The notes beneath the pieces were generated by a model. That model did not search any database. It was not told the origin of the DNA and saw nothing but the letters and a program-made list of their open reading frames with translations. A DNA stretch of 64,000 nucleotides, taken from positions 1,177,001 through 1,241,000 of the forward strand of contig BRXU01000015.1 of assembly GCA_030267565.1 (NCBI GenBank). Reading direction: 5' to 3'. Positions 35,153 through 47,800 of the stretch are shown here, in pieces (position 1 is the first letter of the stretch; every line of letters begins with the position of its first letter). The translations under genes and the position numbers were made by a program. Source of the stretch: Pleodorina starrii. Its lineage: Eukaryota; Chlorophyta; Chlorophyceae; Chlamydomonadales; Volvocaceae.

Positions 35153-35376
35153 GTTGCACTAGCTATAGAACTTTACCACTGCATTTTGGCAGGCTAAATC
35201 TGCACTGGCGTGGCTGAGCACGCTCGAGCATGCTGAACACGGTCTTGACCGTAGTGGCGGTATTTATTGGGGACCGTGCTCGAGCACGGTCATGACCGTA
35301 GTTACGGTGTCAAGAAAGTTCAAAGGAGACAGTATCACGCACCAAGGCCGAGCAAAACAAATCCTTTAGTGCGAGT

Positions 35377-35427
35377 GGGACCTGTCGTACGCCTGAGTGG
35401 CCGCCACTCAGGCGTACGACAGGTCCC
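35377..35427. repeat. First junction palindrome (51 bp), type example
   Basis: A perfect inverted repeat with 25-bp arms around one central base. The left arm starts GGGACCTGTCGTACGCC; the right arm ends GGCGTACGACAGGTCCC. Equivalent junctions recur every 180-360 bp to the end of the window. Variants include right arms with GTAACCCAGG (35947, 37387 and 45247 regions) and left arms with GGGACATG. Confidence 0.95.
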
Positions 35428-36444
35428 ATGCAGTCGACCAGCACAATTGCCGGCGCGCGCGCCACAGGGAAGCGCCCACTTTGACACCGTGCTCTGCGTT
35501 GCTAGACACAGCTATAGAAACGTTATCACTGCATTTTGGCAGGCTAAATCTGCACTGGCGTGGCTGAGCACGCTCGAGCATGCTGAGCACGGTCTTGACC
35601 GTAGTGGCGGTATTTATTGGGGACCGTGCTCGAGCACGGTCATGACCGTAGTTACGGTGTCAAGAAAGTTCAAAGGAAACAATATCACACACCAAGGCCG
35701 AGCAGAACAAATCCTTTAGTGCGAGTAGAACCTGTCGTACGCCTGAGAGGCCGCCACTCAGGCGTACGACAGGTCCCATGCAGTCGACCAGCACGGTTGC
35801 CAACCGCCTAACATTGCCAAAGAAAAACGAATAAAGGTAAAAGTTATGGTTTTGTCAAGAAAGTTTAAATGAAACAGTATCACGAGCAGAACAAATCCTT
35901 TAGTGCGAGTGGGACCTGTCGTACGCCTGAGTGGCCGCCACTCAGGCGTAACCCAGGTCCCATGCAGTCGACTAGCACAATTGCCGACGCGCGCGCCACA
36001 GGGAAGCGCCCACTTTGACACCGTGCTCTGCGTTGCTAGACACAGCTATAGAAACTTTACCATTGCATTTTGGCAGGCTAAATCTGCACTGGCGTGGCTG
36101 AGCACGCTCGAGCATGCTGAGCACGGTCTTGACCGTAGTGGCGGTATTTATTGGGGACCGTGCTCGAGCACGGTCATGACCGTAGTTACGGTGTCAAGAA
36201 AGTTCAAAGGAAACAGTATCACGCACCAAGGCCGAGCAAAACAAATCCTTTAGTGCGAGTGGGACCTGTCGTACGCCTGAGAGGCCGCCACTCAGGCGTA
36301 CGACAGGTCCCATGCAGTCGACCAGCACAGTTGCCAACCGCCTAACATTGACAAAGAAAAACGAATAAAGGTAAAAGTTATGGTTTTGTCAAGAAAGTTT
36401 AAATGAAACAGTATCACGAGCAGAACAAATCCTTTAGTGCGAGT

Positions 36445-39170
36445 GGGACCTGTCGTACGCCTGAGTGGCCGCCACTCAGGCGTACGACAGGTCCCATGCA
36501 GTCGACTAGCACAATTGCCGGCGCGCGCGCCACAGGGAAGCGCCCACTTTGACACCGTGCTCTGCGTTGCTAGATACAGCTATAGAAACGTCACCACTGC
36601 ATTTTGGCAGGCTAAATCTGCACTGGCGTGGCTGAGCACGCTCGAGCATGCTGAGCACGGTCTTGACCGTAGTGGCGGTATTTATTGGGGACCGTGCTCG
36701 AGCACGGTCATGACCGTAGTTACGGTGTCAAGAAAGTTCAAAGGCAATATCACACACCAATATCACACACCAAGGCCGAGCAAAACAAATCCTTTAGTGC
36801 GAGTGGGACCTGTCGTACGCCTGAGAGGCCGCCACTCAGGCGTACGACAGGTCCCATGCAGTCGACCAGCACAATTGCCAACCGCCTAACATTGCCAAAG
36901 AAAGACGAATAAAGGAAAAAGTTATGGTTTTGTCAAAGAAAGTACAAAGGAAACAGTATCACACACCAAGGCCGAGCAGAACAAATCCTTTAGTGCGAGT
37001 GGGACATGTCGTACGCCTGAGTGGCCGCCACTCAGGCGTACGACAGGTCCCATGCAGTCGACTAGCACAATTGCCGGCGCGCGCGCCACAGGGAAGCGCC
37101 CACTTTGACACCGTGCTCTGCGTTGCTAGACACAGCTATAAAAACTTTACCATTGCATTCTGGCAGGCTAAATCTGCACTGGCGTGGCTGAGCACGCTCG
37201 AGCATGCTGAACACGGTCTTGACCGTAGTGGCGGTATTTATTGGGGACCGTGCTCGAGCACGGTCATGACCGTAGTTACGGTGTCAAGAAAGTACAAAGG
37301 AAACAATATCACACACCAAGGCCGAGCAAAACAAATCCTTTAGTGCGAGTGGGACCTGTCGTACGCCTGAGTGGCCGCCACTCAGGCGTAACCCAGGTCC
37401 CATGCAGTCGACTAGCACAATTGCCGACGCGCGCGCCACAGGGAAGCGCCCACTTTGACACCGTGCTCTGCGTTGCTAGACACAGCTATAGAAACTTTAC
37501 CATTGCATTTTGGCAGGCTAAATCTGCACTGGCGTGGCTGAGCACGCTCGAGCATGCTGAGCACGGTCTTGACCGTAGTGGCGGTATTTATTGGGGACCG
37601 TGCTCGAGCACGGTCATGACCGTAGTTACGGTGTCAAGAAAGTTCAAAGGAAACAGTATCACGCACCAAGGCCGAGCAAAACAAATCCTTTAGTGCGAGT
37701 GGGACCTGTCGTACGCCTGAGAGGCCGCCACTCAGGCGTACGACAGGTCCCATGCAGTCGACCAACACAGTTGCCAACCGCCTAACATTGCCAAAGAAAA
37801 ACGAATAAAGGTAAAAGTTATGGTTTTGTCAAGAAAGTTTAAATGAAACAGTATCACGAGCAGAACAAATCCTTTAGTGCGAGTGGGACCTGTCGTACGC
37901 CTGAGTGGCCGCCACTCAGGCGTACGACAGGTCCCATGCAGTCGACTAGCACAATTGCCGGCGCGCGCGCCACAGGGAAGCGCCCACTTTGACACCGTGC
38001 TCTGCGTTGCTAGATACAGCTATAGAAACGTCACCACTGCATTTTGGCAGGCTAAATCTGCACTGGCGTGGCTGAGCACGCTCGAGCATGCTGAACACGG
38101 TCTTGACCGTAGTGGCGGTATTTATTGGGGACCGTGCTCGAGCACGGTCATGACCGTAGTTACGGTGTCAAGAAAGTTCAAAGGCAATATCACACACCAA
38201 TATCACACACCAAGGCCGAGCAAAACAAATCCTTTAGTGCGAGTGGGACCTGTCGTACGCCTGAGAGGCCGCCACTCAGGCGTACGACAGGTCCCATGCA
38301 GTCGACCAGCACAATTGCCAACCGCCTAACATTGCCAAAGAAAGACGAATAAAGGAAAAAGTTATGGTTTTGTCAAAGAAAGTACAAAGGAAACAGTATC
38401 ACACACCAAGGCCGAGCAGAACAAATCCTTTAGTGCGAGTGGGACCTGTCGTACGCCTGAGTGGCCGCCACTCAGGCGTACGACAGGTCCCATGCAGTCG
38501 ACTAGCACAATTGCCGGCGCGCGCGCCACAGGGAAGCGCCCACTTTGACACCGTGCTCTGCGTTGCTAGACACAGCTATAAAAACTTTACCATTGCATTC
38601 TGGCAGGCTAAATCTGCACTGGCGTGGCTGAGCACGCTCGAGCATGCTGAACACGGTCTTGACCGTAGTGGCGGTATTTATTGGGGACCGTGCTCGAGCA
38701 CGGTCATGACCGTAGTTACGGTGTCAAGAAAGTTCAAAGGAAACAATATCACACACCAAGGCCGAGCAAAACAAATCCTTTAGTGCGAGTGGGACCTGTC
38801 GTACGCCTGAGAGGCCGCCACTCAGGCGTACGACAGGTCCCATGCAGTCGACCAGCACAATTGCCAACCGCCTAACATTGCCAAAGAAAGACGAATAAAG
38901 GAAAAAGTGATGGTTTTGTCAAAGAAAGTACAAAGGAAACAGTATCACACACCAAGGCCGAGCAGAACAAATCCTTTAGTGCGAGTGGGACCTGTCGTAC
39001 GCCTGAGAGGCCGCCACTCAGGCGTACGACAGGTCCCATGCAGTCGACCAACACAGTTGCCAACCGCCTAACATTGCCAAAGAAAAACGAATAAAGGTAA
39101 AAGTTATGGTTTTGTCAAGAAAGTTTAAATGAAACAGTATCACGAGCAGAACAAATCCTTTAGTGCGAGT
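36445..39170. repeat. Higher-order repeat blocks (1440 and 1286 bp)
   Basis: Palindrome spacing from 36445 is 360, 196, 350, 350 and 184 bp (L-S-L-L-S, 1440 bp). From 37885 it is 360, 196, 350, 196 and 184 bp (L-S-L-S-S, 1286 bp). Each block starts with an L monomer carrying the variants GATACAGC and GTCACCACTGC and a doubled CAATATCACACAC segment. The 1286-bp block recurs at 39171-40456 with almost no differences. Confidence 0.85.
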
Positions 39171-40456
39171 GGGACCTGTCGTACGCCTGAGTGGCCGCCA
39201 CTCAGGCGTACGACAGGTCCCATGCAGTCGACTAGCACAATTGCCGGCGCGCGCGCCACAGGGAAGCGCCCACTTTGACACCGTGCTCTGCGTTGCTAGA
39301 TACAGCTATAGAAACGTCACCACTGCATTTTGGCAGGCTAAATCTGCACTGGCGTGGCTGAGCACGCTCGAGCATGCTGAACACGGTCTTGACCGTAGTG
39401 GCGGTATTTATTGGGGACCGTGCTCGAGCACGGTCATGACCGTAGTTACGGTGTCAAGAAAGTTCAAAGGCAATATCACACACCAATATCACACACCAAG
39501 GCCGAGCAAAACAAATCCTTTAGTGCGAATGGGACCTGTCGTACGCCTGAGAGGCCGCCACTCAGGCGTACGACAGGTCCCATGCAGTCGACCAGCACAA
39601 TTGCCAACCGCCTAACATTGCCAAAGAAAGACGAATAAAGGAAAAAGTTATGGTTTTGTCAAAGAAAGTACAAAGGAAACAGTATCACACACCAAGGCCG
39701 AGCAGAACAAATCCTTTAGTGCGAGTGGGACCTGTCGTACGCCTGAGTGGCCGCCACTCAGGCGTACGACAGGTCCCATGCAGTCGACTAGCACAATTGC
39801 CGGCGCGCGCGCCACAGGGAAGCGCCCACTTTGACACCGTGCTCTGCGTTGCTAGACACAGCTATAAAAACTTTACCATTGCATTCTGGCAGGCTAAATC
39901 TGCACTGGCGTGGCTGAGCACGCTCGAGCATGCTGAACACGGTCTTGACCGTAGTGGCGGTATTTATTGGGGACCGTGCTCGAGCACGGTCATGACCGTA
40001 GTTACGGTGTCAAGAAAGTTCAAAGGAAACAATATCACACACCAAGGCCGAGCAAAACAAATCCTTTAGTGCGAGTGGGACCTGTCGTACGCCTGAGAGG
40101 CCGCCACTCAGGCGTACGACAGGTCCCATGCAGTCGACCAGCACAATTGCCAACCGCCTAACATTGCCAAAGAAAGACGAATAAAGGAAAAAGTGATGGT
40201 TTTGTCAAAGAAAGTACAAAGGAAACAGTATCACACACCAAGGCCGAGCAGAACAAATCCTTTAGTGCGAGTGGGACCTGTCGTACGCCTGAGAGGCCGC
40301 CACTCAGGCGTACGACAGGTCCCATGCAGTCGACCAACACAGTTGCCAACCGCCTAACATTGCCAAAGAAAAACGAATAAAGGTAAAAGTTATGGTTTTG
40401 TCAAGAAAGTTTAAATGAAACAGTATCACGAGCAGAACAAATCCTTTAGTGCGAGT
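39171..40456. repeat. Second copy of the 1286-bp higher-order block
   Basis: Same monomer order and same diagnostic variants as 37885-39170 at an offset of 1286 bp. The only difference noticed is GCGAATGGG for GCGAGTGGG near 39526. The high identity indicates recent amplification. Confidence 0.85.
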
Positions 40457-42846
40457 GGGACCTGTCGTACGCCTGAGTGGCCGCCACTCAGGCGTACGAC
40501 AGGTCCCATGCAGTCGACTAGCACAATTGCCGGCGCGCGCGCCACAGGGAAGCGCCCACTTTGACACCGTGCTCTGCGTTGCTAGATACAGCTATAGAAA
40601 CGTCACCACTGCATTTTGGCAGGCTAAATCTGCACTGGCGTGGCTGAGCACGCTCGAGCATGCTGAACACGGTCTTGACCGTAGTGGCGGTATTTATTGG
40701 GGACCGTGCTCGAGCACGGTCATGACCGTAGTTACGGTGTCAAGAAAGTTCAAAGGCAATATCACACACCAATATCACACACCAAGGCCGAGCAAAACAA
40801 ATCCTTTAGTGCGAATGGGACCTGTCGTACGCCTGAGAGGCCGCCACTCAGGCGTACGACAGGTCCCATGCAGTCGACCAGCACAATTGCCAACCGCCTA
40901 ACATTGCCAAAGAAAGACGAATAAAGGAAAAAGTGATGGTTTTGTCAAAGAAAGTACAAAGGAAACAGTATCACACACCAAGGCCGAGCAGAACAAATCC
41001 TTTAGTGCGAGTGGGACATGTCGTACGCCTGAGTGGCCGCCACTCAGGCGTACGACAGGTCCCATGCAGTCGACTAGCACAATTGCCGGCGCGCGCGCCA
41101 CAGGGAAGCGCCCACTTTGACACCGTGCTCTGCGTTGCTAGACACAGCTATAAAAACTTTACCATTGCATTCTGGCAGGCTAAATCTGCACTGGCGTGGC
41201 TGAGCACGCTCGAGCATGCTGAACACGGTCTTGACCGTAGTGGCGGTATTTATTGGGGACCGTGCTCGAGCACGGTCATGACCGTAGTTACGGTGTCAAG
41301 AAAGTTCAAAGGAAACAATATCACACACCAAGGCCGAGCAAAACAAATCCTTTAGTGCGAGTGGGACCTGTCGTACGCCTGAGAGGCCGCCACTCAGGCG
41401 TACGACAGGTCCCATGCAGTCGACCAGCACAATTGCCAACCGCCTAACATTGCCAAAGAAAGACGAATAAAGGAAAAAGTGATGGTTTTGTCAAAGAAAG
41501 TACAAAGGAAACAGTATCACACACCAAGGCCGAGCAGAACAAATCCTTTAGTGCGAGTGGGACCTGTCGTACGCCTGAGTGGCCGCCACTCAGGCGTACG
41601 ACAGGTCCCATGAAGTCGACCAGCACAATTGCCAACCGCCTAACATTGCCAAAGAAAGACGAATAAAGGAAAAGTGATGGTTTTGTCAAAGAAAGTACAA
41701 AGGAAACAGTATCACACACCAAGGCCGAGCAGAACAAATCCTTTAGTGCGAGTGGGACATGTCGTACGCCTGAGTGGCCGCCACTCAGGCGTACGACAGG
41801 TCCCATGCAGTCGACTAGCACAATTGCCGGCGCGCGCGCCACAGGGAAGCGCCCACTTTGACACCGTGCTCTGCGTTGCTAGACACAGCTATAAAAACTT
41901 TACCATTGCATTCTGGCAGGCTAAATCTGCACTGGCGTGGCTGAGCACGCTCGAGCATGCTGAACACGGTCTTGACCGTAGTGGCGGTATTTATTGGGGA
42001 CCGTGCTCGAGCACGGTCATGACCGTAGTTACGGTGTCAAGAAAGTTCAAAGGAAACAATATCACACACCAAGGCCGAGCAAAACAAATCCTTTAGTGCG
42101 AGTGGGACCTGTCGTACGCCTGAGAGGCCGCCACTCAGGCGTACGACAGGTCCCATGCAGTCGACCAGCACAATTGCCAACCGCCTAACATTGCCAAAGA
42201 AAGACGAATAAAGGAAAAAGTGATGGTTTTGTCAAAGAAAGTACAAAGGAAACAGTATCACACACCAAGGCCGAGCAGAACAAATCCTTTAGTGCGAGTG
42301 GGACCTGTCGTACGCCTGAGTGGCCGCCACTCAGGCGTACGACAGGTCCCATGAAGTCGACCAGCACAATTGCCGGCGCGCGCGCCACAGGGAAGCGCCC
42401 ACTTTGACACCGTGCTCTGCGTTGCTAGACACAGCTATAGAAACTTTACCATTGCATTTTGGCAGGCTAAATCTGCACTGGCGTGGCTGAGCACGCTCGA
42501 GCATGCTGAGCACGGTCTTGACCGTAGTGGCGGTATTTATTGGGGACCGTGCTCGAGCACGGTCATGACCGTAGTTACGGTGTCAAGAAAGTTCAAAGGA
42601 AACAATATCACACACCAAGGCCGAGCAAAACAAATCCTTTAGTGCGAGTGGGACCTGTCGTACGCCTGAGAGGCCGCCACTCAGGCGTACGACAGGTCCC
42701 ATGCAGTCGACCAGCACAATTGCCAACCGCCTAACATTGCCAAAGAAAGACGAATAAAGGAAAAAGTGATGGTTTTGTCAAAGAAAGTACAAAGGAAACA
42801 ATATCACACACCAAGGCCGAGCAAAACAAATCCTTTAGTGCGAGTG

Positions 42847-44858
42847 GGACCTGTCGTACGCCTGAGTGGCCGCCACTCAGGCGTACGACAGGTCCCATGA
42901 AGTCGACCAGCACAATTGCCGGCGCGCGCGCCACAGGGAAGCGCCCACTTTGACACCGTGCTCTGCGTTGCTAGACACAGCTATAGAAACTTTACCATTG
43001 CATTTTGGCAGGCTATATCTGCACTGGCGTGGCTGAGCACGCTCGAGCATGCTGAGCACGGTCTTGACCGTAGTGGCGGTATTTATTGGGGACCGTGCTC
43101 GAGCACGGTCATGACCGTAGTTACGGTGTCAAGAAAGTTCAAAGGAAACAGTATCACGCACCAATATCACACACCAAGGCCGAGCAAAACAAATCCTTTA
43201 GTGCGAGTGGGACCTGTCGTACGCCTGAGTGGCCGCCACTCAGGCGTACGACAGGTCCCATGCAGTCGACTAGCACAATTGCCGGCGCGCGCGCCACAGG
43301 GAAGCGCCCACTTTGACACCGTGCTCTGCGTTGCTAGATACAGCTATAGAAACGTCACCACTGCATTTTGGCAGGCTAAATCTGCACTGGCGTGGCTGAG
43401 CACGCTCGAGCATGCTGAGCACGGTCTTGACCGTAGTGGCGGTATTTATTGGGGACCGTGCTCGAGCACGGTCATGACCGTAGTTACGATGTCAAGAAAG
43501 TTCAAAGGAAACAATATCACACACCAAGGCCGAGCAAAACAAATCCTTTAGTGCGAGTGGGACCTGTCGTACGCCTGAGAGGCCGCCACTCAGGCGTACG
43601 ACAGGTCCCATGCAGTCGACCAGCACAATTGCCAACCGCCTAACATTGCCAAAGAAAGACGAATAAAGGAAAAAGTGATGGTTTTGTCAAAGAAAGTACA
43701 AAGGAAACAGTATCACACACCAAGGCCGAGCAGAACAAATCCTTTAGTGCGAGTGGGACCTGTCGTACGCCTGAGAGGCCGCCACTCAGGCGTACGACAG
43801 GTCCCATGCAGTCGACCAACACAGTTGCCAACCGCCTAACATTGCCAAAGAAAAACGAATAAAGGTAAAAGTTATGGTTTTGTCAAGAAAGTTTAAATGA
43901 AACAGTATCACGAGCAGAACAAATCCTTTAGTGCGAGTGGGACCTGTCGTACGCCTGAGTGGCCGCCACTCAGGCGTACGACAGGTCCCATGCAGTCGAC
44001 TAGCACAATTGCCGGCGCGCGCGCCACAGGGAAGCGCCCACTTTGACACCGTGCTCTGCGTTGCTAGATACAGCTATAGAAACGTCACCACTGCATTTTG
44101 GCAGGCTAAATCTGCACTGGCGTGGCTGAGCACGCTCGAGCATGCTGAACACGGTCTTGACCGTAGTGGCGGTATTTATTGGGGACCGTGCTCGAGCACG
44201 GTCATGACCGTAGTTACGGTGTCAAGAAAGTTCAAAGGCAATATCACACACCAATATCACACACCAAGGCCGAGCAAAACAAATCCTTTAGTGCGAGTGG
44301 GACCTGTCGTACGCCTGAGAGGCCGCCACTCAGGCGTACGACAGGTCCCATGCAGTCGACCAGCACAATTGCCAACCGCCTAACATTGCCAAAGAAAGAC
44401 GAATAAAGGAAAAAGTGATGGTTTTGTCAAAGAAAGTACAAAGGAAACAATATCACACACCAAGGCCGAGCAAAACAAATCCTTTAGTGCGAGTGGGACC
44501 TGTCGTACGCCTGAGTGGCCGCCACTCAGGCGTACGACAGGTCCCATGAAGTCGACCAGCACAATTGCCGGCGCGCGCGCCACAGGGAAGCGCCCACTTT
44601 GACACCGTGCTCTGCGTTGCTAGACACAGCTATAGAAACTTTACCATTGCATTTTGGCAGGCTATATCTGCACTGGCGTGGCTGAGCACGCTCGAGCATG
44701 CTGAGCACGGTCTTGACCGTAGTGGCGGTATTTATTGGGGACCGTGCTCGAGCACGGTCATGACCGTAGTTACGGTGTCAAGAAAGTTCAAAGGAAACAG
44801 TATCACGCACCAATATCACACACCAAGGCCGAGCAGAACAAATCCTTTAGTGCGAGTG
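42847..44858. repeat. Another higher-order period (1650 bp) in the satellite
   Basis: The block starting at 42847 (L monomer with GGCTATATCTGC and a doubled GCACCAATATCACACACC end) recurs at 44497, about 1650 bp later. The intervening monomer order is L-L-S-S-L-S, different from the 1440- and 1286-bp blocks. Confidence 0.75.
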
Positions 44859-47800
44859 GGACATGTCGTACGCCTGAGTGGCCGCCACTCAGGCGTACGA
44901 CAGGTCCCATGCAGTCGACTAGCACAATTGCCGGCGCGCGCGCCACAGGGAAGCGCCCACTTTGACACCGTGCTCTGCGTTGCTAGACACAGCTATAAAA
45001 ACTTTACCATTGCATTCTGGCAGGCTAAATCTGCACTGGCGTGGCTGAGCACGCTCGAGCATGCTGAACACGGTCTTGACCGTAGTGGCGGTATTTATTG
45101 GGGACCGTGCTCGAGCACGGTCATGACCGTAGTTACGGTGTCAAGAAAGTACAAAGGAAACAATATCACACACCAAGGCCGAGCAAAACAAATCCTTTAG
45201 TGCGAGTGGGACCTGTCGTACGCCTGAGTGGCCGCCACTCAGGCGTAACCCAGGTCCCATGCAGTCGACTAGCACAATTGCCGACGCGCGCGCCACAGGG
45301 AAGCGCCCACTTTGACACCGTGCTCTGCGTTGCTAGACACAGCTATAGAAACTTTACCATTGCATTTTGGCAGGCTAAATCTGCACTGGCGTGGCTGAGC
45401 ACGCTCGAGCATGCTGAGCACGGTCTTGACCGTAGTGGCGGTATTTATTGGGGACCGTGCTCGAGCACGGTCATGACCGTAGTTACGGTGTCAAGAAAGT
45501 TCAAAGGAAACAGTATCACGCACCAAGGCCGAGCAAAACAAATCCTTTAGTGCGAGTGGGACCTGTCGTACGCCTGAGAGGCCGCCACTCAGGCGTACGA
45601 CAGGTCCCATGCAGTCGACCAACACAGTTGCCAACCGCCTAACATTGCCAAAGAAAAACGAATAAAGGTAAAAGTTATGGTTTTGTCAAGAAAGTTTAAA
45701 TGAAACAGTATCACGAGCAGAACAAATCCTTTAGTGCGAGTGGGACCTGTCGTACGCCTGAGTGGCCGCCACTCAGGCGTACGACAGGTCCCATGCAGTC
45801 GACTAGCACAATTGCCGGCGCGCGCGTCACAGGGAAGCGCCCACTTTGACACCGTGCTCTGCGTTGCTAGATACAGCTATAGAAACGTCACCACTGCATT
45901 TTGGCAGGCTAAATCTGCACTGGCGTGGCTGAGCACGCTCGAGCATGCTGAACACGGTCTTGACCGTAGTGGCGGTATTTATTGGGGACCGTGCTCGAGC
46001 ACGGTCATGACCGTAGTTACGGTGTCAAGAAAGTTCAAAGGCAATATCACACACCAATATCACACACCAAGGCCGAGCAAAACAAATCCTTTAGTGCGAG
46101 TGGGACCTGTCGTACGCCTGAGAGGCCGCCACTCAGGCGTACGACAGGTCCCATGCAGTCGACCAGCACAATTGCCAACCGCCTAACATTGCCAAAGAAA
46201 GACGAATAAAGGAAAAAGTTATGGTTTTGTCAAAGAAAGTACAAAGGAAACAGTATCACACACCAAGGCCGAGCAGAACAAATCCTTTAGTGCGAGTGGG
46301 ACATGTCGTACGCCTGAGTGGCCGCCACTCAGGCGTACGACAGGTCCCATGCAGTCGACTAGCACAATTGCCGGCGCGCGCGCCACAGGGAAGCGCCCAC
46401 TTTGACACCGTGCTCTGCGTTGCTAGACACAGCTATAAAAACTTTACCATTGCATTCTGGCAGGCTAAATCTGCACTGGCGTGGCTGAGCACGCTCGAGC
46501 ATGCTGAACACGGTCTTGACCGTAGTGGCGGTATTTATTGGGGACCGTGCTCGAGCACGGTCATGACCGTAGTTACGGTGTCAAGAAAGTTCAAAGGAAA
46601 CAATATCACACACCAAGGCCGAGCAAAACAAATCCTTTAGTGTGAGTGGGACCTGTCGTACGCCTGAGAGGCCGCCACTCAGGCGTACGACAGGTCCCAT
46701 GCAGTCGACCAGCACAATTGCCAACCGCCTAACATTGCCAAAGAAAGACGAATAAAGGAAAAAGTTATGGTTTTGTCAAAGAAAGTACAAAGGAAACAGT
46801 ATCACACACCAAGGCCGAGCAGAACAAATCCTTTAGTGCGAGTGGGACCTGTCGTACGCCAGAGTGGCCGCCACTCAGGCGTACGACAGGTCCCATGAAG
46901 TCGACCAGCACAATTGCCGGCGCGCGCGCCACAGGGAAGCGCCCACTTTGACACCGTGCTCTGCGTTGCTAGACACAGCTATAGAAACTTTACCATTGCA
47001 TTTTGGCAGGCTAAATCTGCACTGGCGTGGCTGAGCACGCTCGAGCATGCTGAGCACGGTCTTGACCGTAGTGGCGGTATTTATTGGGGACCGTGCTCGA
47101 GCACGGTCATGACCGTAGTTACGGTGTCAAGAAAGTTCAAAGGAAACAGTATCACGCACCAAGGCCGAGCAAAACAAATCCTTTAGTGCGAGTGGGACCT
47201 GTCGTACGCCTGAGAGGCCGCCACTCAGGCGTACGACAGGTCCCATGCAGTCGACCAACACAGTTGCCAACCGCCTAACATTGCCAAGGAAAAACGAATA
47301 AAGGTAAAAGTTATGGTTTTGTCAAGAAAGTTTAAATGAAACAGTATCACGAGCAGAACAAATCCTTTAGTGCGAGTGGGACCTGTCGTACGCCTGAGTG
47401 GCCGCCACTCAGGCGTACGACAGGTCCCATGCAGTCGACTAGCACAATTGCCGGCGCGCGCGCCACAGGGAAGCGCCCACTTTGACACCGTGCTCTGCGT
47501 TGCTAGACACAGCTATAAAAACTTTACCATTGCATTCTGGCAGGCTAAATCTGCACTGGCGTGGCTGAGCACGCTCGAGCATGCTGAGCACGGTCTTGAC
47601 CGTAGTGGCGGTATTTATTGGGGACCGTGCTCGAGCACGGTCATGACCGTAGTTACGGTGTCAAGAAAGTTCAAAGGAAACAATATCACACACCAAGGCC
47701 GAGCAAAACAAATCCTTTAGTGCGAGTGGGACCTGTCGTACGCCTGAGAGGCCGCCACTCAGGCGTACGACAGGTCCCATGCAGTCGACCAGCACAATTG

